From: Bradyrhizobium sp. BR 10289
GTDB taxonomy: Bacteria > Pseudomonadota > Alphaproteobacteria > Rhizobiales > Xanthobacteraceae
Length of the DNA stretch: 64,000 nucleotides
Direction of reading: 5' to 3'
NCBI RefSeq assembly: GCF_019455385.1
Contig: NZ_JACOFR010000026.1
Coordinates: 1-64,000, forward strand
Shown here: one piece after another, positions 26,541-35,580 of the stretch
Layout of the letters: the number at the start of each line of letters is the position of its first letter
Position numbering within the stretch: position 1 is the stretch's first letter
The notes under the pieces: generated by a model
Database searches by the model: none
Seen by the model: only the letters and a program-made list of their open reading frames with translations
What the model was told of the DNA's origin: nothing
Position numbers and translations under genes: made by a program

Positions 26541-28319
26541 CTACCCCAACAGCACCGCATCCGCCGCTGCGACCGACTCCGCGCTCTCCGTCACCGTCCG
26601 CTCCAGCGCGCCCGCCTGCACCGCGATGTTCTCGGCGAAGAAGCGCGCAAGCGAGACGTAGCGCGATGCGTCGGGATTGCCGTCGGCCTTCGCTGCGAGT
26701 GCTTCGGAGGCCAGCATGCAGCCGCCGAGCGTCGCGCCGAACTGCTGGAGATACGGCGTCGCACCTGCGAGCGCCTCGTTCGGTGCGGAGGCGACGCGTT
26801 CCAGCAGCCATTTGCTGGTGCGGGTCAGCGCCTCCAGCGCCTCGCGCAATTTCGCACCCGTGGTGCCGAAGCCAGGATCGTTGGAGGCCTCGACCTGCTT
26901 GACGGTCGCCGCGAGCTCGTCGAGCAGCGCCCACACCGAAGCACCGCCATTGGCCGCGAGTTTGCGCGTGACGAGGTCGATGGCCTGGATGCCGTTGGTG
27001 CCCTCATAGATCGCGGTGATGCGGGCATCGCGATAATGCTGCGCAGCGCCGGTCTCCTCGATGAAACCCATGCCGCCATGGACCTGCACGCCGAGATAGG
27101 CAACCTCGTTGCCGATATCGGTGGAATAGGCCTTCGCCATCGGCGTCAGCAGCGCCGCGCGAGCGGCCGCTTCAGTGCGCACCTTCGGGTCCTTGGCGCG
27201 CGTCGAGACGTCGATCGCAACCGCAGTCGCGTAACAGATGGTCCGTGCGGCAGCTGTTTGCGCCCGCATCCGCATCAGCATGCGCTTGACGTCGGGATGG
27301 ACGAAGATCGCGTCGGAGCCGTCGCCCTTCTTGCCGACTGCGCGGCCCTGCTTGCGCTCCTGCGCGTAAGACAAGGCCTGCTGATAGGCGCGATCGGCGA
27401 CGCCGACGCCCTCGAGGCCGACGCCGAGGCGGGCCTGGTTCATCATCGTGAACATGCAGCGCATGCCCTGGTTCTCTTCGCCGATCAGGAAGCCGATCGC
27501 GCCGCCATGGTCGCCCATGGTCATGGTGCAGGTGGGGGAGGCGTGCATGCCCAGCTTGTGCTCGACGCCCGAGGCGAAGATGTCGTTGCGCGCGCCGAGG
27601 GAGCCGTCGGCGTTGACCATGAACTTCGGTACGAGGAACAGCGAGATGCCCTTGGTGCCGGCGGGTGCGTCCGGCAGGCGCGCCAGCACGAAATGCACGA
27701 TGTTGTCGGTCATGTCGTGCTCGCCATAGGTGATGAAGATCTTCGTCCCCTTGATGCGATAGGTGCCGTCGGCCTGCTTCTCGGCGCGGGTGCGCAGCGC
27801 GCCGACGTCGGATCCCGCCTGCGGCTCGGTCAGCTGCATCGTGCCGGTCCACTCCCCGGTGACCAGCTTTGCCAGGTAGATCTTCTTCAGCTCCTCGCTG
27901 CCATGCGCATCGAGCGCCTCGATCGCCGAGGCCGTCAGCAGCGGGCAGAGGCCGAAGGCGACGTTGGCGGCGCTCCAGATCTCCGTGCAGGCCGCGTTGA
28001 TGGCGAGCGGCAGGCCCTGGCCGCCGAAATCCTCGGGGCCCGACACGGCATTCCAACCGGCCTCGGTCCAGCGCTTGTAGGCATCGGGCCAGCCCGGCGC
28101 GGTCGTGACCTTGCCGGAATCGAGCTTGATGCCGTGCTCGTCGCCGACCTTGTTGAGCGGCGCCAGCACGTCGGTTGCGAACTTGCCGGCCTCCTCCAGC
28201 ACGGCGGCAACGATGTCGCCGTCGAAATCGCCGTAATGGCCGGCGTCCATCGCGGCCTTCAGGCCGGCGCCATGGTTGAGCGACAGCAGCATGTCAGAGA
28301 TCGGCGCGCGGTAGGTCAT
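26541..28319 (-). CDS. Acyl-CoA dehydrogenase (AcdA/DmdC-like, with C-terminal domain)
   Basis: A 592-residue flavoenzyme. The N-terminal opening (MTYRAPISDMLLSLNH) and extra C-terminal helical domain are typical of the DmdC-like branch. The FAD motifs MQLTEPQAGSDVG and the catalytic-region segment GGMGFIEETGAAQHYRDARI are seen. It oxidises acyl-CoA to enoyl-CoA; chain length and whether it uses 3-methylmercaptopropionyl-CoA are not decidable here. Confidence 0.9.
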   Translation of the reverse strand: MTYRAPISDMLLSLNHGAGLKAAMDAGHYGDFDGDIVAAVLEEAGKFATDVLAPLNKVGDEHGIKLDSGKVTTAPGWPDAYKRWTEAGWNAVSGPEDFGGQGLPLAINAACTEIWSAANVAFGLCPLLTASAIEALDAHGSEELKKIYLAKLVTGEWTGTMQLTEPQAGSDVGALRTRAEKQADGTYRIKGTKIFITYGEHDMTDNIVHFVLARLPDAPAGTKGISLFLVPKFMVNADGSLGARNDIFASGVEHKLGMHASPTCTMTMGDHGGAIGFLIGEENQGMRCMFTMMNQARLGVGLEGVGVADRAYQQALSYAQERKQGRAVGKKGDGSDAIFVHPDVKRMLMRMRAQTAAARTICYATAVAIDVSTRAKDPKVRTEAAARAALLTPMAKAYSTDIGNEVAYLGVQVHGGMGFIEETGAAQHYRDARITAIYEGTNGIQAIDLVTRKLAANGGASVWALLDELAATVKQVEASNDPGFGTTGAKLREALEALTRTSKWLLERVASAPNEALAGATPYLQQFGATLGGCMLASEALAAKADGNPDASRYVSLARFFAENIAVQAGALERTVTESAESVAAADAVLLG

Positions 28320-28496
28320 GGCTCACTCCCCGTGGACATCGTTGGCGCCGTATTCCCATGAAACGGGGGAGGTCTCAATGGGCACGATACGGGACCGCAT
28401 CGGACCTTTGACGGGGCCATAATAAGGTGTGGCGCGTCCCGGACCGGCGGCTGTGGTATTTTGCCCCTCCAGGCGGTTGAAATGCCGCGCCGCTCC

Positions 28497-29063
28497 CTAT
28501 AGACCGGCAGCGAACGACACGGAATCTGCGGGTGCCAGCCCGTTCCGTTCGTCGCCTGATGGGGCGTAGCCAAGCGGTAAGGCAGCGGATTTTGATTCCG
28601 CCATTCGGAGGTTCGATCCCTCCCGCCCCAGCCAGAGGCTCCGCTTCCCCTGAAATTGCTGACAAATCCGGCCTGGCTGGGGCGCTGCTGCACAGCGCTG
28701 CGACACATCACTGCTGCACAGGATGTCGCTCGCAATGGCTTTCCACATCTTTCGGCGAAAGGTGCGGACCACGACCAATCCGGCCAGGAGGCCGAGGCTC
28801 ACGAAGGTCAGCTCGATCGCGATCGTCTTCACGATATCCGCCGCCACCAGCACTTCGAGGCCGAGCAACAGCGATCGGCCGATGCTGGTCTTGTAGCGGT
28901 CATAGCGCGACGCGACGTCCCGCCCGAAGATGTATCGGGCCGACCAGATGATCCCGACGACGATGATGAACACGCCGAAGATCTCGGTGCCGATGCCGAC
29001 GAGGTGAATCCAGTGGCTGGTGGCGGTCTCGAAGGTGGAGGCGTGATCGGCGGCGGAATTCAT
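28497..29063 (-). CDS. DUF1622 membrane protein with altered C-terminus
   Basis: A 188-residue reading frame. Residues 1-105 are a DUF1622 protein with about three membrane spans (HLVGIGTEIFGVFIIVVGIIW, then a middle LLLGLEVLVAADIVKTIA). The usual C-terminal tail is missing after VVVRTF. The frame runs on as unrelated sequence and reads backwards through the tRNA-Gln gene (residues about 143-168), which cannot be a real conserved domain. The true protein probably ends earlier or the gene was cut by recombination. A FixK box lies 103 bases upstream of the start. Confidence 0.65.
   Translation of the reverse strand: MNSAADHASTFETATSHWIHLVGIGTEIFGVFIIVVGIIWSARYIFGRDVASRYDRYKTSIGRSLLLGLEVLVAADIVKTIAIELTFVSLGLLAGLVVVRTFRRKMWKAIASDILCSSDVSQRCAAAPQPGRICQQFQGKRSLWLGREGSNLRMAESKSAALPLGYAPSGDERNGLAPADSVSFAAGL
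28560..28634 (+). tRNA. tRNA-Gln (anticodon UUG)
   Basis: The acceptor arm TGGGGCG pairs with CGCCCCA, followed by discriminator G and an encoded CCA. The anticodon stem GCGGA/TCCGC carries loop TTTTGAT with TTG at 28592-28594, so it decodes CAA. The T arm is GGAGG-TTCGATC-CCTCC. Its 3' end is the left edge of the FixK-box island. Confidence 0.97.
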
Positions 29064-29159
29064 GACTCAGAATCTTCGTTGCGCGCGCAGCGCGGCGTCG
29101 CGACGAGCGTGGCGTCCGTCCGATGAGCGCGCATTGATCCACGCTTGCGTCACGCATTG

Positions 29160-29173
29160 TTGATCAGGATCAA
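29160..29173. promoter_or_regulatory. FixK/FNR box between DUF1622 and DUF2254 genes
   Basis: TTGATCAGGATCAA, within a 20-base near-perfect palindrome (29157-29176). Box centre to start codon is 87 bases for the DUF2254 gene and 103 for the DUF1622 gene. Confidence 0.85.
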
Positions 29174-29253
29174 CAAACCCGCCCACAAGCGCGGGGATGC
29201 TGTCGCCGGCCGGGTCGCCCGGCCGGCATTCGGGCATCGTGAAAGGTAGCGGC

Positions 29254-30555
29254 ATGCAGCTCTGGCTGATCCCCACGCTCTATGCGATTGCGAGCGTCGC
29301 GGCCGGCTTTCTGGTGCCGCGCCTGGAAGCGACGTTCCTGGCCGTCAGCCTCAATCTGTCGACCTCCTCCGCACAGGCCTATTTGTCGGCCGTCGCCTCG
29401 GGCATGATGGCGCTCACCGGCATCGTGTTCTCGATCGCCTTCGTGCTGGTCCAGTTCAACGCCGTGGTCTATTCGCCCCGCCTCGTGGTCTGGTTTGCAC
29501 GCGACCGGCTGCTGTTTCACTCGCTCGGCATGTTCGTTGCGACTTTCATGTACAGTCTCGCCACGCTGGCCTGGGTCGATCGCCAAGGTGCTCAAGGCGG
29601 CGTTCAAGGCGTGCCGTTTCTCTCGGCCGCAATCGTCGCAGCCATGCTGGTCGCCAGCGTGCTGATGCTTGCGCAACTCGTCCAGCGTTTGAACAATCTC
29701 CAGATCATCCGGGTGCTGCAGGCGCTCGGCGATATCGGCCGGCAGGTCATCGCCGCCACGTATCAGGCGGTCCCAGGGCGGACGTCCGGCAACGCCGCGC
29801 CGGCGCAACAACCAACCCCTGCGCCGGAGCTGACGGTCAAGCATGTCGGCAATCCGCAGTCGGTGACGTCGATCGACATTGCCGGGCTGGTCGGCCATGC
29901 CCGCCGCATGGACGGTCTCATCATGATGGAGTGCGGCGTCGGGGACACGCTGCTCGAAGACAGCGTGATCCTGCATGCTCACGGAGCGAATAGCCTCGCG
30001 ATGGAGAAGGAGCTGAGTGCATGCGTTCATCTCGACGAGCAGCGCACTTTCGAGCAGGACCCGAAATATGCGATGCGGCTTCTCGTCGATGTCGCGATCA
30101 AGGCGCTGTCCCCCGCCATCAACGACCCGACGACGGCCGTGCAAGCCATCGACCAGATCGAGGATATGCTGCGGCGGCTGGCCAAATGTGATCTGGAGGC
30201 GTGCCGGGCCTATGACGACAACGGCGTTCTCAGGGTGATCTACCGGATGCCGACCTGGGAGGACTATCTCGCGCTGGCTTTCGACGAAATCCGCCAATTC
30301 GGGTCGACCTCCATCCAGGTCATGCGCCGGCTGCGCGCCGCGCTTGCCGAGCTCGGCGACTGCGCCCGCGGGGAGCACGCAAAACTCGTTCGCGACTATC
30401 TCGGCCATCTCGATTCCGGGATCGAGCGGTCGAGCTTCGATGCGCAGGACCGCGCCGCGGCCCGCATCGAGGATCGGCAGGGTCTGGGCTTGTCGCATCT
30501 CCACGGCGTGGCGGGCCCGACAGCCTCGGACGAAAAAGGGCGGGCCGTCTCGTGA
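29254..30555 (+). CDS. DUF2254 membrane protein
   Basis: A 433-residue protein from ATG 29254, after GAAAGG. About four N-terminal membrane spans (LIPTLYAIASVAAGFLV, MALTGIVFSIAFVLVQFNAVVYS) are followed by a large cytoplasmic region with the family segments SPAINDPTTAVQAIDQIEDML and DEIRQFGSTSIQVMRRL. DUF2254 function is unknown. First of three overlapping genes. A FixK box precedes it. Confidence 0.85.
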   Translation: MQLWLIPTLYAIASVAAGFLVPRLEATFLAVSLNLSTSSAQAYLSAVASGMMALTGIVFSIAFVLVQFNAVVYSPRLVVWFARDRLLFHSLGMFVATFMYSLATLAWVDRQGAQGGVQGVPFLSAAIVAAMLVASVLMLAQLVQRLNNLQIIRVLQALGDIGRQVIAATYQAVPGRTSGNAAPAQQPTPAPELTVKHVGNPQSVTSIDIAGLVGHARRMDGLIMMECGVGDTLLEDSVILHAHGANSLAMEKELSACVHLDEQRTFEQDPKYAMRLLVDVAIKALSPAINDPTTAVQAIDQIEDMLRRLAKCDLEACRAYDDNGVLRVIYRMPTWEDYLALAFDEIRQFGSTSIQVMRRLRAALAELGDCARGEHAKLVRDYLGHLDSGIERSSFDAQDRAAARIEDRQGLGLSHLHGVAGPTASDEKGRAVS

Positions 30556-31217
30556 TCATGCAAGCCGCCGGATTGACCCGAGCAAAATTGCGCGCCCCGC
30601 GCGTGGCGGCCGCGGCGGGGATCCTGTTTTCCCTGCTGCTGCTCGCGGTGTTCTGGCTGATGCGCCGTTCCGTGCCGGCCGATCCGCTCGAACCGGGTGC
30701 GTGGCTGCACGGGGGCACCCGCAACGTCGCCTTGGCATTGAACCTCGTGCCCTTCGCGGGCGTGGCGTTCCTGTGGTTCGTCGGCTTTCTTCGCGACCGG
30801 CTCGGCGAGCGCGAGGATAAGTTTTTCGCGACGATCTTCTTCGGCAGCGCCGTGCTAATGCTCGCGATGTTGTTCGCCGCCGCGGCCGTCATCGGCGCCG
30901 TCATTCTGGCCTTCCACGCGGCGCCGAATGTGCTGATTAATTCCGCCACCTTTCATTTCGGCCGCGGTCTGGCCTACGGAATGGTCAACATCTATCTCGT
31001 CAAGACCGCCTCCGTGTTCATGATGACGACGTCGACCATCGCCCTCTACACGGGCCTCACGCCGCGCTGGCTGGCCTATGGCGGGTACGGAGTTGCCGCC
31101 GTCCTTCTCATCGGAAGTTATTACATCGACTGGAGCCTTGTCGTCTTTCCATTCTGGGTGCTGCTGGTGAGCATCAACATCTGGCTCAAGAAAGATGATC
31201 GCGAGGTGCGCTCGTGA
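30552..31217 (+). CDS. Hypothetical membrane protein
   Basis: A 221-residue protein from GTG 30552, overlapping the DUF2254 stop in a GTGA junction; ATG 30558 is a possible alternative. About five membrane spans are spread along its length: residues 20-37, 60-80, 95-120, 140-160 and 172-215. No family is recognised. Cotranslation with DUF2254 and the AI-2E transporter suggests a shared membrane function. Confidence 0.75.
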   Translation: MIMQAAGLTRAKLRAPRVAAAAGILFSLLLLAVFWLMRRSVPADPLEPGAWLHGGTRNVALALNLVPFAGVAFLWFVGFLRDRLGEREDKFFATIFFGSAVLMLAMLFAAAAVIGAVILAFHAAPNVLINSATFHFGRGLAYGMVNIYLVKTASVFMMTTSTIALYTGLTPRWLAYGGYGVAAVLLIGSYYIDWSLVVFPFWVLLVSINIWLKKDDREVRS

Positions 31218-32302
31218 GGACGCTCCGTCAGCTTCTCCAGGGCGAGGAGTTGATCCGGCTCGTCATCCGCCTCGGACTGCTGGCGCTGCTGATCGTCTGG
31301 ACGCTCGTTCTGATGCGCCCGTTTGGAACCATCCTGGCCTGGGCCGTCGTGCTCGCCGTCGCGTTCAACCCCGTCTTCGTCAGGTTCGCAAAGATGTTGG
31401 GCGGCCGGCCGAAGCTCGCTTCGATGCTTATCACCGCAATCAATCTCGCCATCCTCATCGGGCCGGCGGCGTGGCTCGGCATCGGCGCGGTGGAGGGGAT
31501 CAAGGATTTTGCCGGGCAGTTATCGGCCGGAGAGTTCAAGGTTCCGTCGCCGCCGGAGTCGATCAAGAGCTGGCCTCTGTTGGGATCGCAACTCTACGAG
31601 TTCTGGGACCAGGCATCGTCCAACATTCGCTCGGTGCTGCGCCAAGTGACCCCTTACCTGAAGCCGCTGGCCGGAACGCTGCTGGGGCTTGCGGGCGATG
31701 CCGGCATTGGCGCGATCAAGTTTCTGCTGGCGGTCGCCGTCGCCGGCTTGATGCTGCCGTATGGCCAGCTGCTTGTGGTGGCGGGACGCAAGCTCCTGTC
31801 GCGGATCGTGCCCGAGCAAAGCGAGCACTTCGTCGAGTTGGCGGGCGCAACCATCCGTGCGGTCGCCCAGGGGGTGATCGGTATCGCGGTCATCCAGGCT
31901 CTGCTCGCCGGTATCGGCTTCAAGCTGGCCGGTATTCCGATCGCCGGCCTTCTGGCGTTCATCGTGCTGCTGCTTTCAATCGTGCAGATCGGCGCCGCGG
32001 TCGTCATGCTGCCGGTGATCATCTGGATTTGGACTGCCAAGGACGTCACCACGGCAGTTCTGCTGACGCTGTTTCTGGTTGCCGTCGGTCTCCTCGACAA
32101 CGTCTTGAAACCGCTGCTGATGGGCCGCGGGCTGACCACACCGACGCTGGTGATCCTGGTCGGTGTGATCGGCGGGACGCTCGCGCATGGCATCGTCGGC
32201 CTGTTCATCGGACCCATCGTCTTGTCGGTCGCCTGGGAATTGATGGTGGCATGGATTGATGCGGGTCGTGGCGGCGTAGCCCCCGATCAGGTCGACCGTT
32301 GA
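31214..32302 (+). CDS. AI-2E family (PerM-type) transporter
   Basis: A 362-residue membrane protein starting at GTG 31214 in a GTGA overlap with the gene before. It has the family plan of an N-terminal span cluster (LVMRPFGTILAWAVVLAVAFNP), a long loop, then a cluster of about five spans. The family signature GLLDNVLKPLLMGRGLTTPTLVILVGVIGG is present. Substrates in this family are poorly known. Last gene of the operon; its stop lies by the next FixK box. Confidence 0.88.
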   Translation: MRTLRQLLQGEELIRLVIRLGLLALLIVWTLVLMRPFGTILAWAVVLAVAFNPVFVRFAKMLGGRPKLASMLITAINLAILIGPAAWLGIGAVEGIKDFAGQLSAGEFKVPSPPESIKSWPLLGSQLYEFWDQASSNIRSVLRQVTPYLKPLAGTLLGLAGDAGIGAIKFLLAVAVAGLMLPYGQLLVVAGRKLLSRIVPEQSEHFVELAGATIRAVAQGVIGIAVIQALLAGIGFKLAGIPIAGLLAFIVLLLSIVQIGAAVVMLPVIIWIWTAKDVTTAVLLTLFLVAVGLLDNVLKPLLMGRGLTTPTLVILVGVIGGTLAHGIVGLFIGPIVLSVAWELMVAWIDAGRGGVAPDQVDR

Positions 32303-32312
32303 CCTAAGTCAA
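32299..32312 (+). promoter_or_regulatory. FixK/FNR box upstream of DUF3141-pta-ackA-fabI2 operon
   Basis: TTGACCTAAGTCAA; centre lies 63 bases before the DUF3141 ATG. It overlaps the last codons and stop of the upstream transporter gene. Confidence 0.85.
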
Positions 32313-32368
32313 CGTATCCCGTCCGCCCTCGGGCTCTCAATGAATGCGCGGACAAGAGAGGTCGGAAC

Positions 32369-34588
32369 ATGTCGATGGAAACTCCAAATCTGCCGGGCGG
32401 CCCTCTGTCCGGGCTCGTTGCTTCGGCGGTCGAATATCTGGTCGACGCAGGACAGCGCAGTGTGCTGTTCCTGGACATCATGCGCCGACGCGGCGACCAG
32501 TATCGCGAGCACGTGGCGCAGACGGCTCCGCACGTTCTGCAGTATGCCGCCGAACTGATCATCGACGGCCGCAGGCTCGATGAGCCGGTCAATTACGCGC
32601 TGGTCCGCATCATTCCGCCCAAGGGAGTCGAGATTGACCTTGAGCGACGGCCGTTCATCGTGGTCGATCCGCGTGCCGGACACGGCCCGGGAATCGGCGG
32701 CTTCAAGGCCGACAGCGAGATCGGTGTCGCGATGAAGGCGGGCCATCCCTGCTACTTCATCGGCTTCCTGCCGGAGCCGATGCCGGGACAGACGATAGAG
32801 CGCATTGCCCGCGCCGAGGCGCTGTTCATCGAGAAAGTCATCAGCCTGCATCCGAAAGCCGACGGCAAACCCTGCGTGATCGGCAACTGCCAGGCCGGCT
32901 GGGCCGTGATGATTCTGGCATCGTTGCGCCCGGAGCTGTTCGGGCCGATCATCATCGCCGGCGCACCGCTCGCCTACTGGGCGGGTGTGCACGGCAAATA
33001 TCCAATGCGCTATTCGGGCGGGCTCTTGGGCGGCAGCTGGCTGACGGCGCTCACCAGCGACCTCGGCGCGGGCAAGTTCGACGGCGCCTGGCTGGTGCAG
33101 AATTTCGAGAACCAGAATCCCTCGAACACGTTGTGGACCAAGCAATACAACGTCTATTCGAAGGTCGATACCGAAGCTGACCGGTACCTCGAATTCGAAC
33201 GTTGGTGGGGCGGTCATGTCAATCTGAACGCGGAAGAAATTCAGTTCATCGTCGACGAACTCTTCATCGGCAACAATCTCGCCGCCGGCAAGATCGAGAT
33301 GTCCGACGGCAAGAAGGTCGATCTTCGCAATATCCGATCGCCTATTCTGGTGTTCTGCTCTGAGGGCGACAACGTCACGCCCCCACAACAGGCGCTGGAC
33401 TGGATTCTCGATTGTTACGCCGACGTCGACGAGATCAGGGCTTACGGCCAGACCATCGTCTATACCGTCCACCAGAGCGTCGGACATCTTGGCATTTTCG
33501 TCTCCGGTGGCGTCGCCAAGAAGGAGCATGCGGAATTCTCCGAGAACATCGATTTGATCGACGTGCTGCCGCCGGGACTCTATGAGGCAACCTTCGAGGC
33601 CAAGGACGAGGAGACGACGAGCTCGGATCTGGTTGTGGGCAAGTGGGTCATGCGTTGTGAGGCGCGCACGCTTGATGACATCCGGGCCATGGGCGGCAAT
33701 TCGCCGGAGGACGAGCGTCGCTTCGCCGCCGCCAAGCGCGTCTCTGAAATCAACCTGGCGGCGTACCGGAAGTTCGTCCAGCCCTGGATCAAGAAGGTCG
33801 TGAGCCCGCAATTGGCGGAAACGATGCGTAACCTGCATCCGCTGCGGCTGCAGTACGAAGCCTTCAGCAGCAAGAATCCGCTGATGGCGACGGTGAAGTC
33901 CGCTGCGGAAGAGATAGAGGACACGCGCAAGCCGGCGGCGAAGGACAATCCGTTCCTGGCGTTCCAGGAGCAGATGTCCAAGCAGATCGTGCACGCGCTC
34001 GACAGCTGGCGCGACGCAACGGAAGCGCTGAGTGAAACGGTCTTCCTGAACGTCTATGGATCGCCGGCTCTGCAGGCGGCGCTAGGAATCGATCCGACAT
34101 CGGAGGTCTCACGCCGGCGCGAGATGCCAACCGAGCACCGGGCGATGCTCGAGAAGCGGATTGTCGAGCTGAAATCCAGGATCGGCGAGGGTGGCCCTCG
34201 CGAGGCGGCCATCCGAAGCCTGCTCTATATCGGCTCGGCCCGCGGGATGGTCGATGAGCGCAGCATCGAGGCGCTGCGCCGCGTGCGGCGCGATTATGGC
34301 GGGCCTCGCCTGTCGCTGGCCGAGTTCAAGATGCTGGTTCGCGAGCAGTTCTTCATGCTGCTGCTGGATCAGGAGGGTGCACTCGCCTCCATTCCGAAGC
34401 TGTTGCCCGATGACGTTAATCAGCGCCGGGCGTTGGTTGCATCCATGCACGAGGTGCTCTCCGCCAGCGGCGGGGTGACCGGCGAGCGCGCGAACCGCCT
34501 CCAGCGGATTGCCACGCTTCTCGGCGTCGAGGTGGGGGAGGGCAGCGCGACCAACGTCGCCCCTTTCGATCAGGCGAGAGCGTCGTAA
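32369..34588 (+). CDS. DUF3141 protein, PhaC-like alpha/beta hydrolase
   Basis: A 739-residue protein. The first 380 residues form an alpha/beta-hydrolase core like PHA synthase. The nucleophile elbow is GNCQAG with Cys174 (PhaC uses Cys in GxCxG); Asp334 in SEGDNVTPP and His373 in VGHLG complete a plausible triad. HGPGIGGF near residue 105 is another conserved stretch. The C-terminal half is helical and charged with no known domain. First gene of the operon with pta, ackA and fabI2. Polymer synthesis is unproven; acyl transfer to CoA or phosphate is also possible. Confidence 0.85.
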   Translation: MSMETPNLPGGPLSGLVASAVEYLVDAGQRSVLFLDIMRRRGDQYREHVAQTAPHVLQYAAELIIDGRRLDEPVNYALVRIIPPKGVEIDLERRPFIVVDPRAGHGPGIGGFKADSEIGVAMKAGHPCYFIGFLPEPMPGQTIERIARAEALFIEKVISLHPKADGKPCVIGNCQAGWAVMILASLRPELFGPIIIAGAPLAYWAGVHGKYPMRYSGGLLGGSWLTALTSDLGAGKFDGAWLVQNFENQNPSNTLWTKQYNVYSKVDTEADRYLEFERWWGGHVNLNAEEIQFIVDELFIGNNLAAGKIEMSDGKKVDLRNIRSPILVFCSEGDNVTPPQQALDWILDCYADVDEIRAYGQTIVYTVHQSVGHLGIFVSGGVAKKEHAEFSENIDLIDVLPPGLYEATFEAKDEETTSSDLVVGKWVMRCEARTLDDIRAMGGNSPEDERRFAAAKRVSEINLAAYRKFVQPWIKKVVSPQLAETMRNLHPLRLQYEAFSSKNPLMATVKSAAEEIEDTRKPAAKDNPFLAFQEQMSKQIVHALDSWRDATEALSETVFLNVYGSPALQAALGIDPTSEVSRRREMPTEHRAMLEKRIVELKSRIGEGGPREAAIRSLLYIGSARGMVDERSIEALRRVRRDYGGPRLSLAEFKMLVREQFFMLLLDQEGALASIPKLLPDDVNQRRALVASMHEVLSASGGVTGERANRLQRIATLLGVEVGEGSATNVAPFDQARAS

Positions 34589-34617
34589 CGGCAGTCAAAA
34601 GGATCGGGAGCAACATC

Positions 34618-35580
34618 ATGTCGGCCGATGCCAGCCAATCGCAGTTCTCGAGCAAATATGACCGCCTGATCGCGGCCGCCAAGGCCATCTCTGCAGCTCC
34701 GACTGTCGTGGTGCATCCCTGCGACGAGACCTCGCTGCGGGGGGCGGTCGACAGCGCACAAGCCGGGATCATCCGGCCCATCCTGGTCGGCCCCGAAGGC
34801 AAGGTCAGGGAGACCGCCAAGAAGTTCGGTCTCGACATTTCGGGCTTCGAGATCGTCGACGCCGCGCATAGCGAGGACGCTGCCGCCAAAGGGGTCGAGC
34901 TGATCCACGCCGCCAAGGGCGAACTGCTGATGAAGGGCAGCCTGCACACCGACGAGCTGATGCGGGCCGTCACCGCGAAGGCCGGAGGCCTGCGCACCAA
35001 CCGCCGCATCAGCCACGTGTTCGTGATGGACGTGCCGGCCTATGCCGAGACCTTGTTCGTGACGGACGCTGCAATCAACATCTTCCCCGACCTCGATGCC
35101 AAGCGCGACATCATCCAGAACGCGATTGATCTCTATGTGGAGGCCGGCTTCGGCAAGGCGCCGCGCGTCGCCATTCTGTCGGCGGTCGAGACCGTCACTT
35201 CGAAGATTCCCTCGACCATCGAGGCGGCCGCGCTGTGCAAGATGGCTGATCGCGGCCAGATCACCGGTGGCGTGCTCGACGGCCCCCTGGCCTTCGACAA
35301 TGCGATCGACCCCGAGGCGGCGCGCATCAAGGGCATCAAGTCCGAGGTCGCCGGTAGGGCGCAGATCCTGGTCGTTCCGGATCTCGAGGCCGGCAACATG
35401 CTGGCAAAGAATCTTGCTTACTTCGCCAAGGCCGATGGGGCCGGCATCGTGCTCGGCGCCCGCGTTCCGGTGGTTCTGACTTCGCGAGCCGATACCCCGC
35501 GCGCGCGAATGGCCTCTTGCGCAGTGGCATCGCTTTACGCGAACGCGCGCCGCCAGCGCGCTCCTACGATAGCCGCATGA
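34618..35580 (+). CDS. Phosphate acetyl/butyryltransferase
   Basis: A 320-residue Pta-type enzyme. Family segments: LVGPEGKVRETAKKFGLD, GELLMKGSLHTDELMRAV, NIFPDLDAKRDIIQNAIDL, GVLDGPLAFDNAID and LVVPDLEAGNMLAKNLAYFA. It swaps acyl-CoA with acyl phosphate. The length and NAID/DGPL pattern resemble the shorter Ptb/Pta of alphaproteobacteria, so acetyl or butyryl substrate is open. Its stop overlaps the ackA ATG (ATGA), so translation is coupled and ATP would come from the kinase. Confidence 0.92.
   Translation: MSADASQSQFSSKYDRLIAAAKAISAAPTVVVHPCDETSLRGAVDSAQAGIIRPILVGPEGKVRETAKKFGLDISGFEIVDAAHSEDAAAKGVELIHAAKGELLMKGSLHTDELMRAVTAKAGGLRTNRRISHVFVMDVPAYAETLFVTDAAINIFPDLDAKRDIIQNAIDLYVEAGFGKAPRVAILSAVETVTSKIPSTIEAAALCKMADRGQITGGVLDGPLAFDNAIDPEAARIKGIKSEVAGRAQILVVPDLEAGNMLAKNLAYFAKADGAGIVLGARVPVVLTSRADTPRARMASCAVASLYANARRQRAPTIAA

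Noticed and set aside
25410..28361. A 983-codon plus-strand open frame
   Set aside because: It covers the MFS gene out of frame and the acyl-CoA dehydrogenase gene antisense. Its translation is Arg/Ala/Gly-rich with no motif, as expected from GC-rich antisense frames.
32309..33994. A 561-codon minus-strand frame opposite the DUF3141 gene
   Set aside because: Antisense shadow; low-complexity Arg/Asp composition and no start signal, while the plus strand carries clear family motifs.
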